Positions 54,374 through 61,477 of a stretch of 64,000 bases of DNA are shown here, piece after piece. Made by a program: the position numbers and the translations under genes. Source of the stretch: Hyphomonadaceae bacterium UBA5336 (lineage in GTDB: Bacteria; Pseudomonadota; Alphaproteobacteria; Caulobacterales; Hyphomonadaceae); NCBI GenBank assembly GCA_002408125.1, contig DHQO01000002.1:1-64000 (forward strand), in the 5' to 3' direction. Every line of letters starts with the position of its first letter. Positions within the stretch are counted from its first letter, which is position 1. The notes under the pieces were generated by a model. That model saw only the letters and a list, made by a program, of their open reading frames with translations. It was not told where the DNA came from and searched no databases.

Positions 54374-54970
54374 ATGTCACGATCGGTCGCCCGTTATGCC
54401 TTGCTTGCCCTGTTTGTGATCGGGGCAGGCGTCATTGTCTACGCCCTGGCCTCAGCCATGTCCGGGCCGAAACATGCCGACCCGCTGGAGCGCTATATCG
54501 AAGGCGACCTTGCCGGGCTAGACCTCTCGCGGGCCGGAGAGGCCCTGCCGGCGGGAACTTTCAGCGGGCCGGAGGGGGAAACGCTCAGTCTGGAGGACTT
54601 TCGCGGCAAGACGCTTCTGGTGAATTTCTGGGCCACCTGGTGTGCCCCCTGCGAGCGCGAAATGCCGCATCTCGGCGCATTGGAAACCGCGCGCGGGGGC
54701 TCAGATTTCGAGGTTATCGCCATCAGCGTGGACCAGTCCACCGACGAGGCCTATGCGCGCGAGCGGATCGACGAGCTGACCGGCGGCGTGCTCACTTTCT
54801 ATCACGCCCCGCCGGAAAGCTGGGACCTCATCTACAATGCCGGCGCGCGGGGGTTCCCCACCACGGTGGTCTATGGCCCGGACGGCTCCGAGATCGCCCG
54901 CCTCGCCGGCGAGGCCGACTGGAGCGAGGGCATTGCGCTGGCTTTTGTCGACGAGGTGCTGGGGCATTAG
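54374..54970 (+). CDS. TlpA-type thioredoxin-like protein
   Basis: A 198-residue protein with an N-terminal membrane anchor (residues 8-28) and a periplasmic thioredoxin fold. The redox motif is FWATWCAPCEREMP (Cys90 and Cys93), and the cis-Pro is in GFPTTVV. TlpA-type proteins reduce apocytochromes or copper-chaperone cysteines. It is divergent from argH, a common arrangement in alphaproteobacteria. The stop codon TAG forms the first bases of a 22-bp direct repeat. Confidence 0.92.
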   Translation: MSRSVARYALLALFVIGAGVIVYALASAMSGPKHADPLERYIEGDLAGLDLSRAGEALPAGTFSGPEGETLSLEDFRGKTLLVNFWATWCAPCEREMPHLGALETARGGSDFEVIAISVDQSTDEAYARERIDELTGGVLTFYHAPPESWDLIYNAGARGFPTTVVYGPDGSEIARLAGEADWSEGIALAFVDEVLGH

Positions 54971-54989
54971 GACCGCCTCGGCGATAGCC
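54968..54989. repeat. Left copy of direct repeat flanking the hydrolase gene
   Basis: TAGGACCGCCTCGGCGATAG plus CC. It matches 55705-55726 at 21 of 22 positions. Its first three bases are the stop codon of the thioredoxin-like gene. The spacing between the copies is 737 bp. Confidence 0.85.
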
Positions 54990-55008
54990 TGTACATGGAG
55001 CCCGCGAC

Positions 55009-55707
55009 ATGAGAGTCATTGTGTTGCCCGGCCTTGATGGGACCGGTGAATTGCTCACCGAATTCAAAGCAGAACTACAAGGCGGATTCGACGTTCAGGT
55101 TTTCAGGTATCCTGAGAACGCGCCACTCAGTTATGCCGAACTCGCAGCATTGGTCACAGAAGGCCTGCCGCGAGACGAGCCATATTCCATCATAGCAGAG
55201 TCTTTTTCCGGGCCGGTGGCTGCCCTGGTGGCGTCCCGGAGCCCCGAAGGTCTTTGCGCGATTGTATTTGTGGCGTCATTCCTGAAGAAACCGACGCCGC
55301 TTCCGAAGGCAATAGCTGCGTTTGCAAAGGTCGTCCCTGTAAGTTCTTCTCTTCTGCTGTCATTGGCCCGACCCCTCACATTCGGGCGATGGGGTTCGAG
55401 AGCGCTGAATGAGCGCCTGTTGAAATCGGTTCGTCGTGTGTCGCCGAAGGTACTGGCTTCGCGCATCCGGCAGATCATGGACGTTGATGAATTGTCCAAG
55501 CTGTCAGACGTCAAAGTCCCGATGGTGTATCTCAAGCCGACCCGGGACCGGCTGGTCTGCCGGGAGGCACCAGCAGCAATGGAATCGGCCAACCCCGAGC
55601 TTGACGTCATCCACGTGGAAGGCCCGCACTTCATTCTTCAAGCGAACCCCAAGGCCTCCGGGAAGATGGTATCCGATTTCTTGAAATCTCTGCCCGCCCC
55701 AGGCTAG
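55009..55707 (+). CDS. Alpha/beta hydrolase-like protein, probable insertion
   Basis: A 232-residue protein with LPGLDGTGELL at the start (the oxyanion HG equivalent is PGLDGTG), the nucleophile region IIAESFSGPVAALVA, and a late PMVYLKPTRDRLV and VEGPHFILQANP with Asp and His positions of the fold. It fits thioesterase/lipase-like small hydrolases. The base composition is clearly lower in G+C than the thioredoxin-like gene, and the gene lies exactly between 22-bp direct repeats, so it appears to be a recent insertion. It overlaps the convergent XRE gene by 4 bp at its stop. Confidence 0.8.
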   Translation: MRVIVLPGLDGTGELLTEFKAELQGGFDVQVFRYPENAPLSYAELAALVTEGLPRDEPYSIIAESFSGPVAALVASRSPEGLCAIVFVASFLKKPTPLPKAIAAFAKVVPVSSSLLLSLARPLTFGRWGSRALNERLLKSVRRVSPKVLASRIRQIMDVDELSKLSDVKVPMVYLKPTRDRLVCREAPAAMESANPELDVIHVEGPHFILQANPKASGKMVSDFLKSLPAPG

Positions 55708-56171
55708 GACCGCCTCGGCGAGAGCCCATATTGCTGCTCGTGGCGGAAGACCAGTTCGACGATGACCACGGTGACCGCGTGGCCGGACAGGCCCACTGTC
55801 CACCAGATCGCCGGCCAGAGCATGACGCTTGCGCTGCCCATTCCGATGCTGATGCCGGCAAAGATGACCATGCCCATCAGATAGCTTGCCAGGTGGATCC
55901 AGAAGGAGAGGCGCAGCGCGGCGACCTTGCGCGCCTGTTCCCGCTGGAGCGCCTCGGCCGCCTTAACGCGCGGGTCGACCGACAGCGCCATGACATCGAC
56001 ATTAAACGCCGCCGCCAGCGCCTTGAGGGAGTCCTGGGAGGCGGTCTCGCCGTTCTCGATCCGCTGCACGGTACGCAGGCCGATGCCGGCCAGTTCGGCC
56101 AGATGCTCCTGCGACCAGTGGCGCTCCTCGCGCCAGCGCTTGATCTTGGCTGCATCCGCATTGAATTGCAT
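55704..56171 (-). CDS. XRE-type regulator with a two-helix membrane domain
   Basis: A 155-residue protein. The N-terminal helix-turn-helix is RHWSQEHLAELAGIGLRTVQ followed by RIENGETASQDSLKALA. The C-terminal half has two hydrophobic helices (about residues 85-108 and 112-134), a 2TM-type domain, so the regulator is probably anchored in the inner membrane. The ATG at 56171 begins the HTH domain without the 13-residue extension. Its 3' end coincides with the right-hand copy of the 22-bp direct repeat. Confidence 0.85.
   Translation of the reverse strand: MQFNADAAKIKRWREERHWSQEHLAELAGIGLRTVQRIENGETASQDSLKALAAAFNVDVMALSVDPRVKAAEALQREQARKVAALRLSFWIHLASYLMGMVIFAGISIGMGSASVMLWPAIWWTVGLSGHAVTVVIVELVFRHEQQYGLSPRRS
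55705..55726. repeat. Right copy of direct repeat flanking the hydrolase gene
   Basis: TAGGACCGCCTCGGCGAGAG plus CC. It comprises, on the minus strand, the last codons and stop of the XRE gene, and on the plus strand the stop of the hydrolase gene. It probably represents the original copy, since it is coding for the XRE protein. Confidence 0.85.
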
Positions 56172-56308
56172 GAGTGTTTTCCCTTTCGTGGGCGAAATGA
56201 GCGATACCACGAAAAAGCGGGAAAAGACGAAATTTTACAACGCCAGCAGGCCGCCACGCACACGTCAGAGGGCCGCCAGCGGGGCACTAGCGAGTAAGTG
56301 GCGGCCCC

Positions 56309-57226
56309 TCAAGCCTTCAGCTTGTAGCCCGAGCGGAACATCCACCAGACGCCGGCGCTGGTCAGCACGGCGAGGACACCGGAGACCGCCACGCCGGTCA
56401 TCACCGAGGAATTGGCCACGCCGAGGAAGCCATAGCGGAAGCCGTCGATGAGATAGAAGAAGGGGTCGAAATGGGCGATGGTGTAGAAGGGCTCCACCAT
56501 CACCTTGATGTCGTAGAAGGTGCCCGACAGGAAGGTCAGCGGCACGATCACGAAATTGGTCACGGCGGCGAGATGGTCGAACTTGTCGGCCCAGATCCCG
56601 CCCATGGCGCCGAGCGCGCCGAGGATGATCGAAGCCACGGCGCCGAAATAGACCACCGCCCAGAGGTGGGAGATGTTCAGGCTGGCCAGACTGTCGACAT
56701 GCACCTGGCCCAGCGTCACCAGCCAGATGATCGGGCCGGAAAAATGGATCGCGAGCCCCGAGATCACGCCGACCATGATGCCGCGTGTGGCTGCCCCGCC
56801 GATAAAGCCGACGGTGAGTTCGAGCGGCGAGAGCGGCGGCATCAGGAAATCCACCTGGCTGCCCTGCACCTTCGAGATGGTCAGCGAGGAAGACGTGTTC
56901 TGGAAGGCATTCTGCAACACGCCCATCACAACCAGGCCCGGCGCGAGGAAATTATTGTAGACCAGCCCTTCAAAATCCCCGGTCAGCTGTCCGCGGTCGC
57001 CGAAGGCGAGCTTGAACACGGTCATGAACAGCAAGGTGGTGATCACCGGCGCAAACAGGGTCTGCATCCAGACTTTCAGGTAACGCTGGACCTCACGCTT
57101 GTAGAGCGTCCACGTGCCCAGGCCATTCATCAGACCATAGCGGCGCGGCGGACGCACAATAGCAGCTTGCGAAGTGACGGGACTCACGGCCCCTTCGGGG
57201 GGCGCAGACAGGGTGGCATCGCTCAT
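56309..57226 (-). CDS. ABC-2 type transporter permease
   Basis: A 305-residue inner-membrane permease with six helices. TLYKREVQRYLKVWMQTLFA is the N-terminal interfacial segment, GLVVMGVLQNAFQNTSSSLT and the C-terminal FDPFFYLIDGFRYGFLG are typical of the YadH/NodJ class. These permeases pair with an ATP-binding subunit (YadG-like), but none lies in the flanking genes, so the partner must be elsewhere. The ATG at 57226 is chosen over 57286. It is divergent from gcrA. Confidence 0.88.
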   Translation of the reverse strand: MSDATLSAPPEGAVSPVTSQAAIVRPPRRYGLMNGLGTWTLYKREVQRYLKVWMQTLFAPVITTLLFMTVFKLAFGDRGQLTGDFEGLVYNNFLAPGLVVMGVLQNAFQNTSSSLTISKVQGSQVDFLMPPLSPLELTVGFIGGAATRGIMVGVISGLAIHFSGPIIWLVTLGQVHVDSLASLNISHLWAVVYFGAVASIILGALGAMGGIWADKFDHLAAVTNFVIVPLTFLSGTFYDIKVMVEPFYTIAHFDPFFYLIDGFRYGFLGVANSSVMTGVAVSGVLAVLTSAGVWWMFRSGYKLKA

Positions 57227-57316
57227 GGCGCGCAACATAGGGATGCGAGTGCGCTCTGACGAGTGCAGATCGCGAATATCTCCCATGGTATTTTCTCGCC
57301 CCTATATCTTGTTTCC

Positions 57317-57325
57317 TGTGGACAA
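57317..57325. promoter_or_regulatory. DnaA-box-like site upstream of gcrA
   Basis: TGTGGACAA differs at one position from the complement of the DnaA box TTATCCACA. It lies about 125 bp before the gcrA start codon. In Caulobacter DnaA activates gcrA, so the site is plausible, but a single 9-mer with one mismatch is weak evidence. Confidence 0.35.
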
Positions 57326-57449
57326 CCAGACCCCGCATATTGCGTTTCCTTTTCCCATGGATACCATATCTAGGTGTCGAGCAACGGCGGGGGGCCTGCC
57401 GTTACAATATATAGAGCCGCATTTGGCGGGGTAGCAAGAGAGGTGCACC

Positions 57450-57995
57450 ATGGCCTGGACGGAAGAGCGTGTGGACATCCTGAAAAAACTCTGGGCGGAA
57501 GGGCACTCAGCCTCCCAGATTGCCAAGGAACTGGGCGGCGTGACGCGCAATGCCGTGATCGGCAAGGTGCATCGCCTGGGCCTGTCGGGCCGAGCGACCC
57601 CGTCGCGTCCGGTCAAGCGCCCGCCGCGCCTGGCCCGTCCCAAGCCCCGGGTCATGCCCGATGGAACGGTCAAGACGCCCGAGCCCCGCGTGGCCACCAG
57701 TCCCACCGTCGCGCGCACCGGCCGCGAGGATCGCGCCATGATCGAGGCCCTGGCCCCGCTGGAGCTGAAGAATGGTGAGAAGGCCACGGTGCTGAACCTG
57801 TCGGCGTCCATGTGCAAATGGCCGATCGGCGACCCGGCCGACCCGAATTTCGCCTTCTGCGGCCGCAAGGCCGACTGCTCCAGCCCCTATTGCGCCGAGC
57901 ATTCCAAGATCGCGTTCCAGCCCGCCCGCAAGCGCGAGCGCAAGAAGTCCGACGATTATGACTATGTCCCCCGCATCGCGAATGCGCGCGGCTGA
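57450..57995 (+). CDS. gcrA: Cell cycle regulator GcrA
   Basis: GcrA is the alphaproteobacterial sigma70-binding cofactor that activates promoters carrying methylated GANTC. The N-terminal DNA-binding domain is MAWTEERVDILKKLWAEGHS, then ASQIAKELGGVTRNAVIGKV and HRLGLSGRA. A basic Pro-rich linker leads to the C-terminal sigma-binding region with CKWPIGDPADPNFAFCGRKA, in which conserved Cys occur. At 181 residues it is normal. AGAGG precedes the ATG. Its terminator separates it from the convergent SMP-30 gene. Confidence 0.97.
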   Translation: MAWTEERVDILKKLWAEGHSASQIAKELGGVTRNAVIGKVHRLGLSGRATPSRPVKRPPRLARPKPRVMPDGTVKTPEPRVATSPTVARTGREDRAMIEALAPLELKNGEKATVLNLSASMCKWPIGDPADPNFAFCGRKADCSSPYCAEHSKIAFQPARKRERKKSDDYDYVPRIANARG

Positions 57996-58027
57996 CCTGA
58001 AGCTGCTTTAGCAGACCCCATCTCTTC

Positions 58028-58063
58028 ACACCCTCCCGGCCGAATGCCGCGAGGGTGTTTTTT
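58028..58063 (+). terminator. Rho-independent terminator of gcrA
   Basis: Stem ACACCCTC (58028-58035) and GAGGGTGT (58051-58058) with a 15-nt G+C-rich loop that has its own inner pairing, followed by six T. It lies 33 bp after the gcrA stop and directly against the convergent SMP-30 stop. Confidence 0.9.
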
Positions 58064-58971
58064 CAGGCATTGAACGCCAGCTCCAGCCCCGGTTCGTCCC
58101 AGGTGCATTTCGCGAGTTGGCCGGTGGCCGAGAGGGTCACCCAGGCGGTGCGCATGTCCGGCCCGCCAAAGGCAATATTGGTGACCAGCGGATCGGGGAA
58201 GGCAGTGTGGTATGTGGTGCCGTCCGGGCGGAAGGTGGTGATGCCGCCATTCAGGATCGTCGCCACGGTGACATTGTCGGCCGCCGTCACCGCCAGGCTG
58301 TCGAGATATTGCAGGCCCGGCAGGGTCGCCACCACGCGGCCATCGGGTCCGAGTGGATTGTGTTCGGAGAGTTCGCCGGGGCTTTTGAGGTCAAACGCCC
58401 AGAGCCGCCCGGTCAGCGTGTCGGCCATATAGACCACTTGCTCATCGGGGCTCAGCCCCACGCCATTGGGCGAGGTGTGATGGAAGGCCATCTCCTTCAC
58501 ACTGCCGTCGGTGCCGGCGAAATAGAGCCCGCCCATGTCGCGGTGGCGCGGATAGGTCTTGCCGTGGTCGGTGAAATAGAAATTGCCGTGTTTGTCGAAG
58601 ACGATGTCGTTCGGCCCTTTCAGAGGCACGCCGTCCACACTGTCGAACAGGCGCTCGACCTTGCCGGTGGCGATGTCGATCCGCTCCATCCGGCCGCCGG
58701 AATAATCCTCGGGGCAGTTGCCGGGAATGGTGAGGCCACCCGCATCGTGCCATTCGAAGCCGCCATTATTACAGCAGTAAAGCGCCCCGTCCGGCCCGAT
58801 GGCGAGCCCGTTCGGCCCGCCGCCCGGCTCGGCCACCACTTCGCGCCGGCCATCGCCCCAGATGCGCGAGATCACGCCCGCCTGGATCTCGACCAGGATG
58901 ATCGAGCCGTCGGCCATCACCACGGGGCCTTCGGGAAAGCCGAGGCCTTCGGCTATGATTTCAATGTCCAT
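58063..58971 (-). CDS. SMP-30/gluconolactonase family protein
   Basis: A 302-residue six-bladed propeller of the SMP-30/LRE family. FPEGPVVMADGSIIL supplies the metal-binding Glu, GGGPNGLAIGPDGALY and LKGPNDIVFDKHGNFYFTD (Asn) and the later PNGVGLSPDEQVVYMAD (Asn/Asp) complete the site. Members hydrolyse lactones such as gluconolactone. No sugar-oxidation genes adjoin. GGAGG precedes the ATG. Confidence 0.9.
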   Translation of the reverse strand: MDIEIIAEGLGFPEGPVVMADGSIILVEIQAGVISRIWGDGRREVVAEPGGGPNGLAIGPDGALYCCNNGGFEWHDAGGLTIPGNCPEDYSGGRMERIDIATGKVERLFDSVDGVPLKGPNDIVFDKHGNFYFTDHGKTYPRHRDMGGLYFAGTDGSVKEMAFHHTSPNGVGLSPDEQVVYMADTLTGRLWAFDLKSPGELSEHNPLGPDGRVVATLPGLQYLDSLAVTAADNVTVATILNGGITTFRPDGTTYHTAFPDPLVTNIAFGGPDMRTAWVTLSATGQLAKCTWDEPGLELAFNA

Positions 58972-59014
58972 CTTGTCCTCCCGGAACGCTCTTTTGACGT
59001 TTCACGGGAGAAGA

Positions 59015-60220
59015 CTAGGCAGCCGGGCGGGCCTTCGCAAATGGAACCTTGAGCGTGGTGTAGGTCGCCGCTCGCCAGAGCCATTCCAGCGGGCCATAGC
59101 GGAACCAGCGATACCAGAGCCTCGCCCCGATCAGCTGCGCGGCGAAGGCGGCAAGGCCGAAGAGCAATGCCTCGACCTGGCTGAGATCGTCATACAGGCC
59201 GAGCCCGAAGCCATAGAAGATCGGCACGAAGACCAGCGACTGGCCGACATAGAGCGTCAGCGTCATGCGCCCGGCCGGCGCTAAAACGCCGAGTAGCGTC
59301 TTGCCCACCCCGCGCCAGGCCTCCACGAAGACCAGCACCTGGATGAACATGAAGGCATTATCGACAATGTTGGTCACGCCCATGGTGAACCAGACGCGCG
59401 CCATCGGCCCATGGGTCTCGGGCACCATTGTGGTGAGCCAGGGCAGCATCCGGTCGAGGCTGACCGCGAGGAGAATGAGCCCGCCCAGCGCCACGCGCCG
59501 TTCCAGAAGAAAAGCTTCCGGCCGGCGGAAAAACTCAATCCGCCCGAGCACAAGCCCGATCAGGAACAGGCCGATGATCTGCTCCATCCGCCCGGTGGCC
59601 CAGTAAAAGCCCACCTTCTGCAGGTTGCCATCCATGAGGTTGACCGCCAGCACATCGCCAAAGCTGCCGGACACAAAAGTCTGGATGCTGGGATCGGACC
59701 AGTAGGCCGGCGGCTGGTTGGCCCAGCCCGCGCCCTCGATCGCGCTGGCGGTGTAGAAAAAGTGCTGCGGCTGCAGAAAGCACACCCCGGCAATGGCGAT
59801 CAGAATCCAGTTGTTGCCGATGCGGTTGAACAGCAAAAGCGTGAGCCCGAACGCCGCCAGGATAGTGAGAATATCGCCGCGATAGATCAGGCCATGCAGA
59901 TATCCCAGCGCGAAGAGGATGGTGAGGCGCCAGGCAAACCGGCCGGAAAAATCCACACCCCTGCCCGCCGCCCGGTCCATGATGATGTGAAACGACAGCC
60001 CGAAGCAGAGCGCGAACAGCGCATAGGACTTGCCGGCAAACAGGCCGAACACCACCTCATGCACCGGCCCGCCCACCGGATTGGCCCAGTAAAGCTCGTA
60101 GAATTCCGTCATGTGAATGAGGAACAGCCCGAACAGCGCAAACCCGCGCAGGGCATCGACCAGTTCCATGCGCTGGGCCTGCGCAACCGGAATTGGCAGA
60201 GGGGCGAGGGCGTCTGACAT
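59015..60220 (-). CDS. DUF418 (YeiB-like) membrane protein
   Basis: A 401-residue protein with about ten membrane helices. The first helix follows ELVDALRGFALFGLFLIH, the DALRGFALFG signature of the YeiB/DUF418 family. The C-terminal domain with FRYGPLEWLWRAATY matches the DUF418 end. Function unknown; related acyltransferases and heparan N-acetyltransferases have a similar topology. The ATG at 60220 replaces a GTG or alternative start 27 bp upstream. Confidence 0.9.
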   Translation of the reverse strand: MSDALAPLPIPVAQAQRMELVDALRGFALFGLFLIHMTEFYELYWANPVGGPVHEVVFGLFAGKSYALFALCFGLSFHIIMDRAAGRGVDFSGRFAWRLTILFALGYLHGLIYRGDILTILAAFGLTLLLFNRIGNNWILIAIAGVCFLQPQHFFYTASAIEGAGWANQPPAYWSDPSIQTFVSGSFGDVLAVNLMDGNLQKVGFYWATGRMEQIIGLFLIGLVLGRIEFFRRPEAFLLERRVALGGLILLAVSLDRMLPWLTTMVPETHGPMARVWFTMGVTNIVDNAFMFIQVLVFVEAWRGVGKTLLGVLAPAGRMTLTLYVGQSLVFVPIFYGFGLGLYDDLSQVEALLFGLAAFAAQLIGARLWYRWFRYGPLEWLWRAATYTTLKVPFAKARPAA

Positions 60221-60273
60221 CGCACTGGCTGTAGGCGCTTCCCTCACTGCTGGAAAGCACTTAAACCCCCGCC

Positions 60274-61134
60274 ATGTTCAAGGTCTTCGCCATCGGGCCG
60301 CGCGCGGCCATCGAATCCGCCTGGGACGCCCTCGCCTGGGCCGATCCCTCCCCTGCCGACGCCGTCGATGCCAAGGAGGAAAGCCGCACCACCTGGCGCT
60401 TGGATGCCTATGCCGCCACGCGCGAAGCTGCCGAGGCCTGTGCGGAAATTGTGCGGGAGACCACGCTGGAGCTTTCGCCCACGGTGGAGGCATTGGAAAA
60501 TCGCGACTGGGTGAAGCTCTCGCTGGAAGGCCTACCCGCGGTCGAAGCCGGGCGATTCATCGTTGCCGGCAGCCATGCGCTGGCCGCGACCTCACCGGGC
60601 AAGACTGCTGTCCTTGTGGAGGCCGGCCCCGCTTTCGGCACAGGCCATCACGGCACGACGCTGGGCTGCCTGCTTGCGCTCAACGCGGTGCTGCGCCATC
60701 GCCGCCCCGGCCGCGTGCTCGATCTCGGCACCGGCACGGGCGTGCTGGCCATCGCTGCGCTGAAAGCCGGCGCGAGGTTCGCCCTCGCCACGGATATCGA
60801 TGCCGACAGTGTCGAGACGGCCTGGGAAAATGCGGTCACCAACAAGGCCACCGCGCGCTTCAAGGCGCTGAAGGCCACCGGCACGCATCACCACCAGATC
60901 CAGTCCCGCGCGCCCTATGATACCGTCTTTGCCAATATCCTCGCCAAGCCGCTGGTGAGGCTGGCGCCGGGGATCGCGAAGGTGCTGGCGCCGGGCGGGC
61001 GGGTGATCCTGTCGGGCCTGCTCACCCATCAGGAGCCGATGGTGCGCGGCGCCTTTGCCGGGCACGGACTGGCGTTAGAGCAGCGCATCCGCCGGGATGG
61101 CTGGTCGACGCTGGTCTATCGCCGTCTCGCGTAG
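60274..61134 (+). CDS. prmA: Ribosomal protein L11 methyltransferase
   Basis: PrmA trimethylates several residues of ribosomal protein L11. The SAM-binding motif is VLDLGTGTGVLAIAALKAG, preceded by the family-specific PAFGTGHHGTTLGCL, and followed by FANILAKPLVRLAPGI with the post-I NPP-equivalent NILA. A shorter N-terminal L11-binding domain than in E. coli is present. Divergent from the DUF418 gene. Confidence 0.93.
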   Translation: MFKVFAIGPRAAIESAWDALAWADPSPADAVDAKEESRTTWRLDAYAATREAAEACAEIVRETTLELSPTVEALENRDWVKLSLEGLPAVEAGRFIVAGSHALAATSPGKTAVLVEAGPAFGTGHHGTTLGCLLALNAVLRHRRPGRVLDLGTGTGVLAIAALKAGARFALATDIDADSVETAWENAVTNKATARFKALKATGTHHHQIQSRAPYDTVFANILAKPLVRLAPGIAKVLAPGGRVILSGLLTHQEPMVRGAFAGHGLALEQRIRRDGWSTLVYRRLA

Positions 61135-61144
61135 AGCCGATGGG

Positions 61145-61330
61145 CTAGCGGGTCGCGCGGCGCGCGATACGGGCATTCCGGCGGGCGAGCAGACGCGGCT
61201 TGGCCACGGCTTCGGCGGGCTGAACCGTCCGGCCGTAAACAGAGCCGTGCTCGATGGCGTTCACCGGCCGGGCCGGCTCGGCGAATACACCGCCAGCCTC
61301 TGCTGTTCGTTCAATATGCGTGCGTTTCAT
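61145..61330 (-). CDS. Small basic protein of unknown function
   Basis: A possible 61-residue, strongly basic protein whose last 20 residues contain several Arg (LLARRNARIARRAT). The ATG at 61330 has AAGGA 8 bp upstream, a good ribosome binding site. It is convergent with prmA (10 bp between stops) and divergent from the aminopeptidase gene. No family recognised. Confidence 0.5.
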   Translation of the reverse strand: MKRTHIERTAEAGGVFAEPARPVNAIEHGSVYGRTVQPAEAVAKPRLLARRNARIARRATR

Positions 61331-61477
61331 GGGTCTTGTCCTTCTCATTGCTGCACTTGCGAACGGATATAAGCACAAACCATGCAAAAAGAAGGGGTTG
61401 TTTCGCGCATTACTATGCATATATGAATATCTGAATTGCCGCTTTCCGCACGGCCTCTCGCGCGCTATCGCTAGGGT

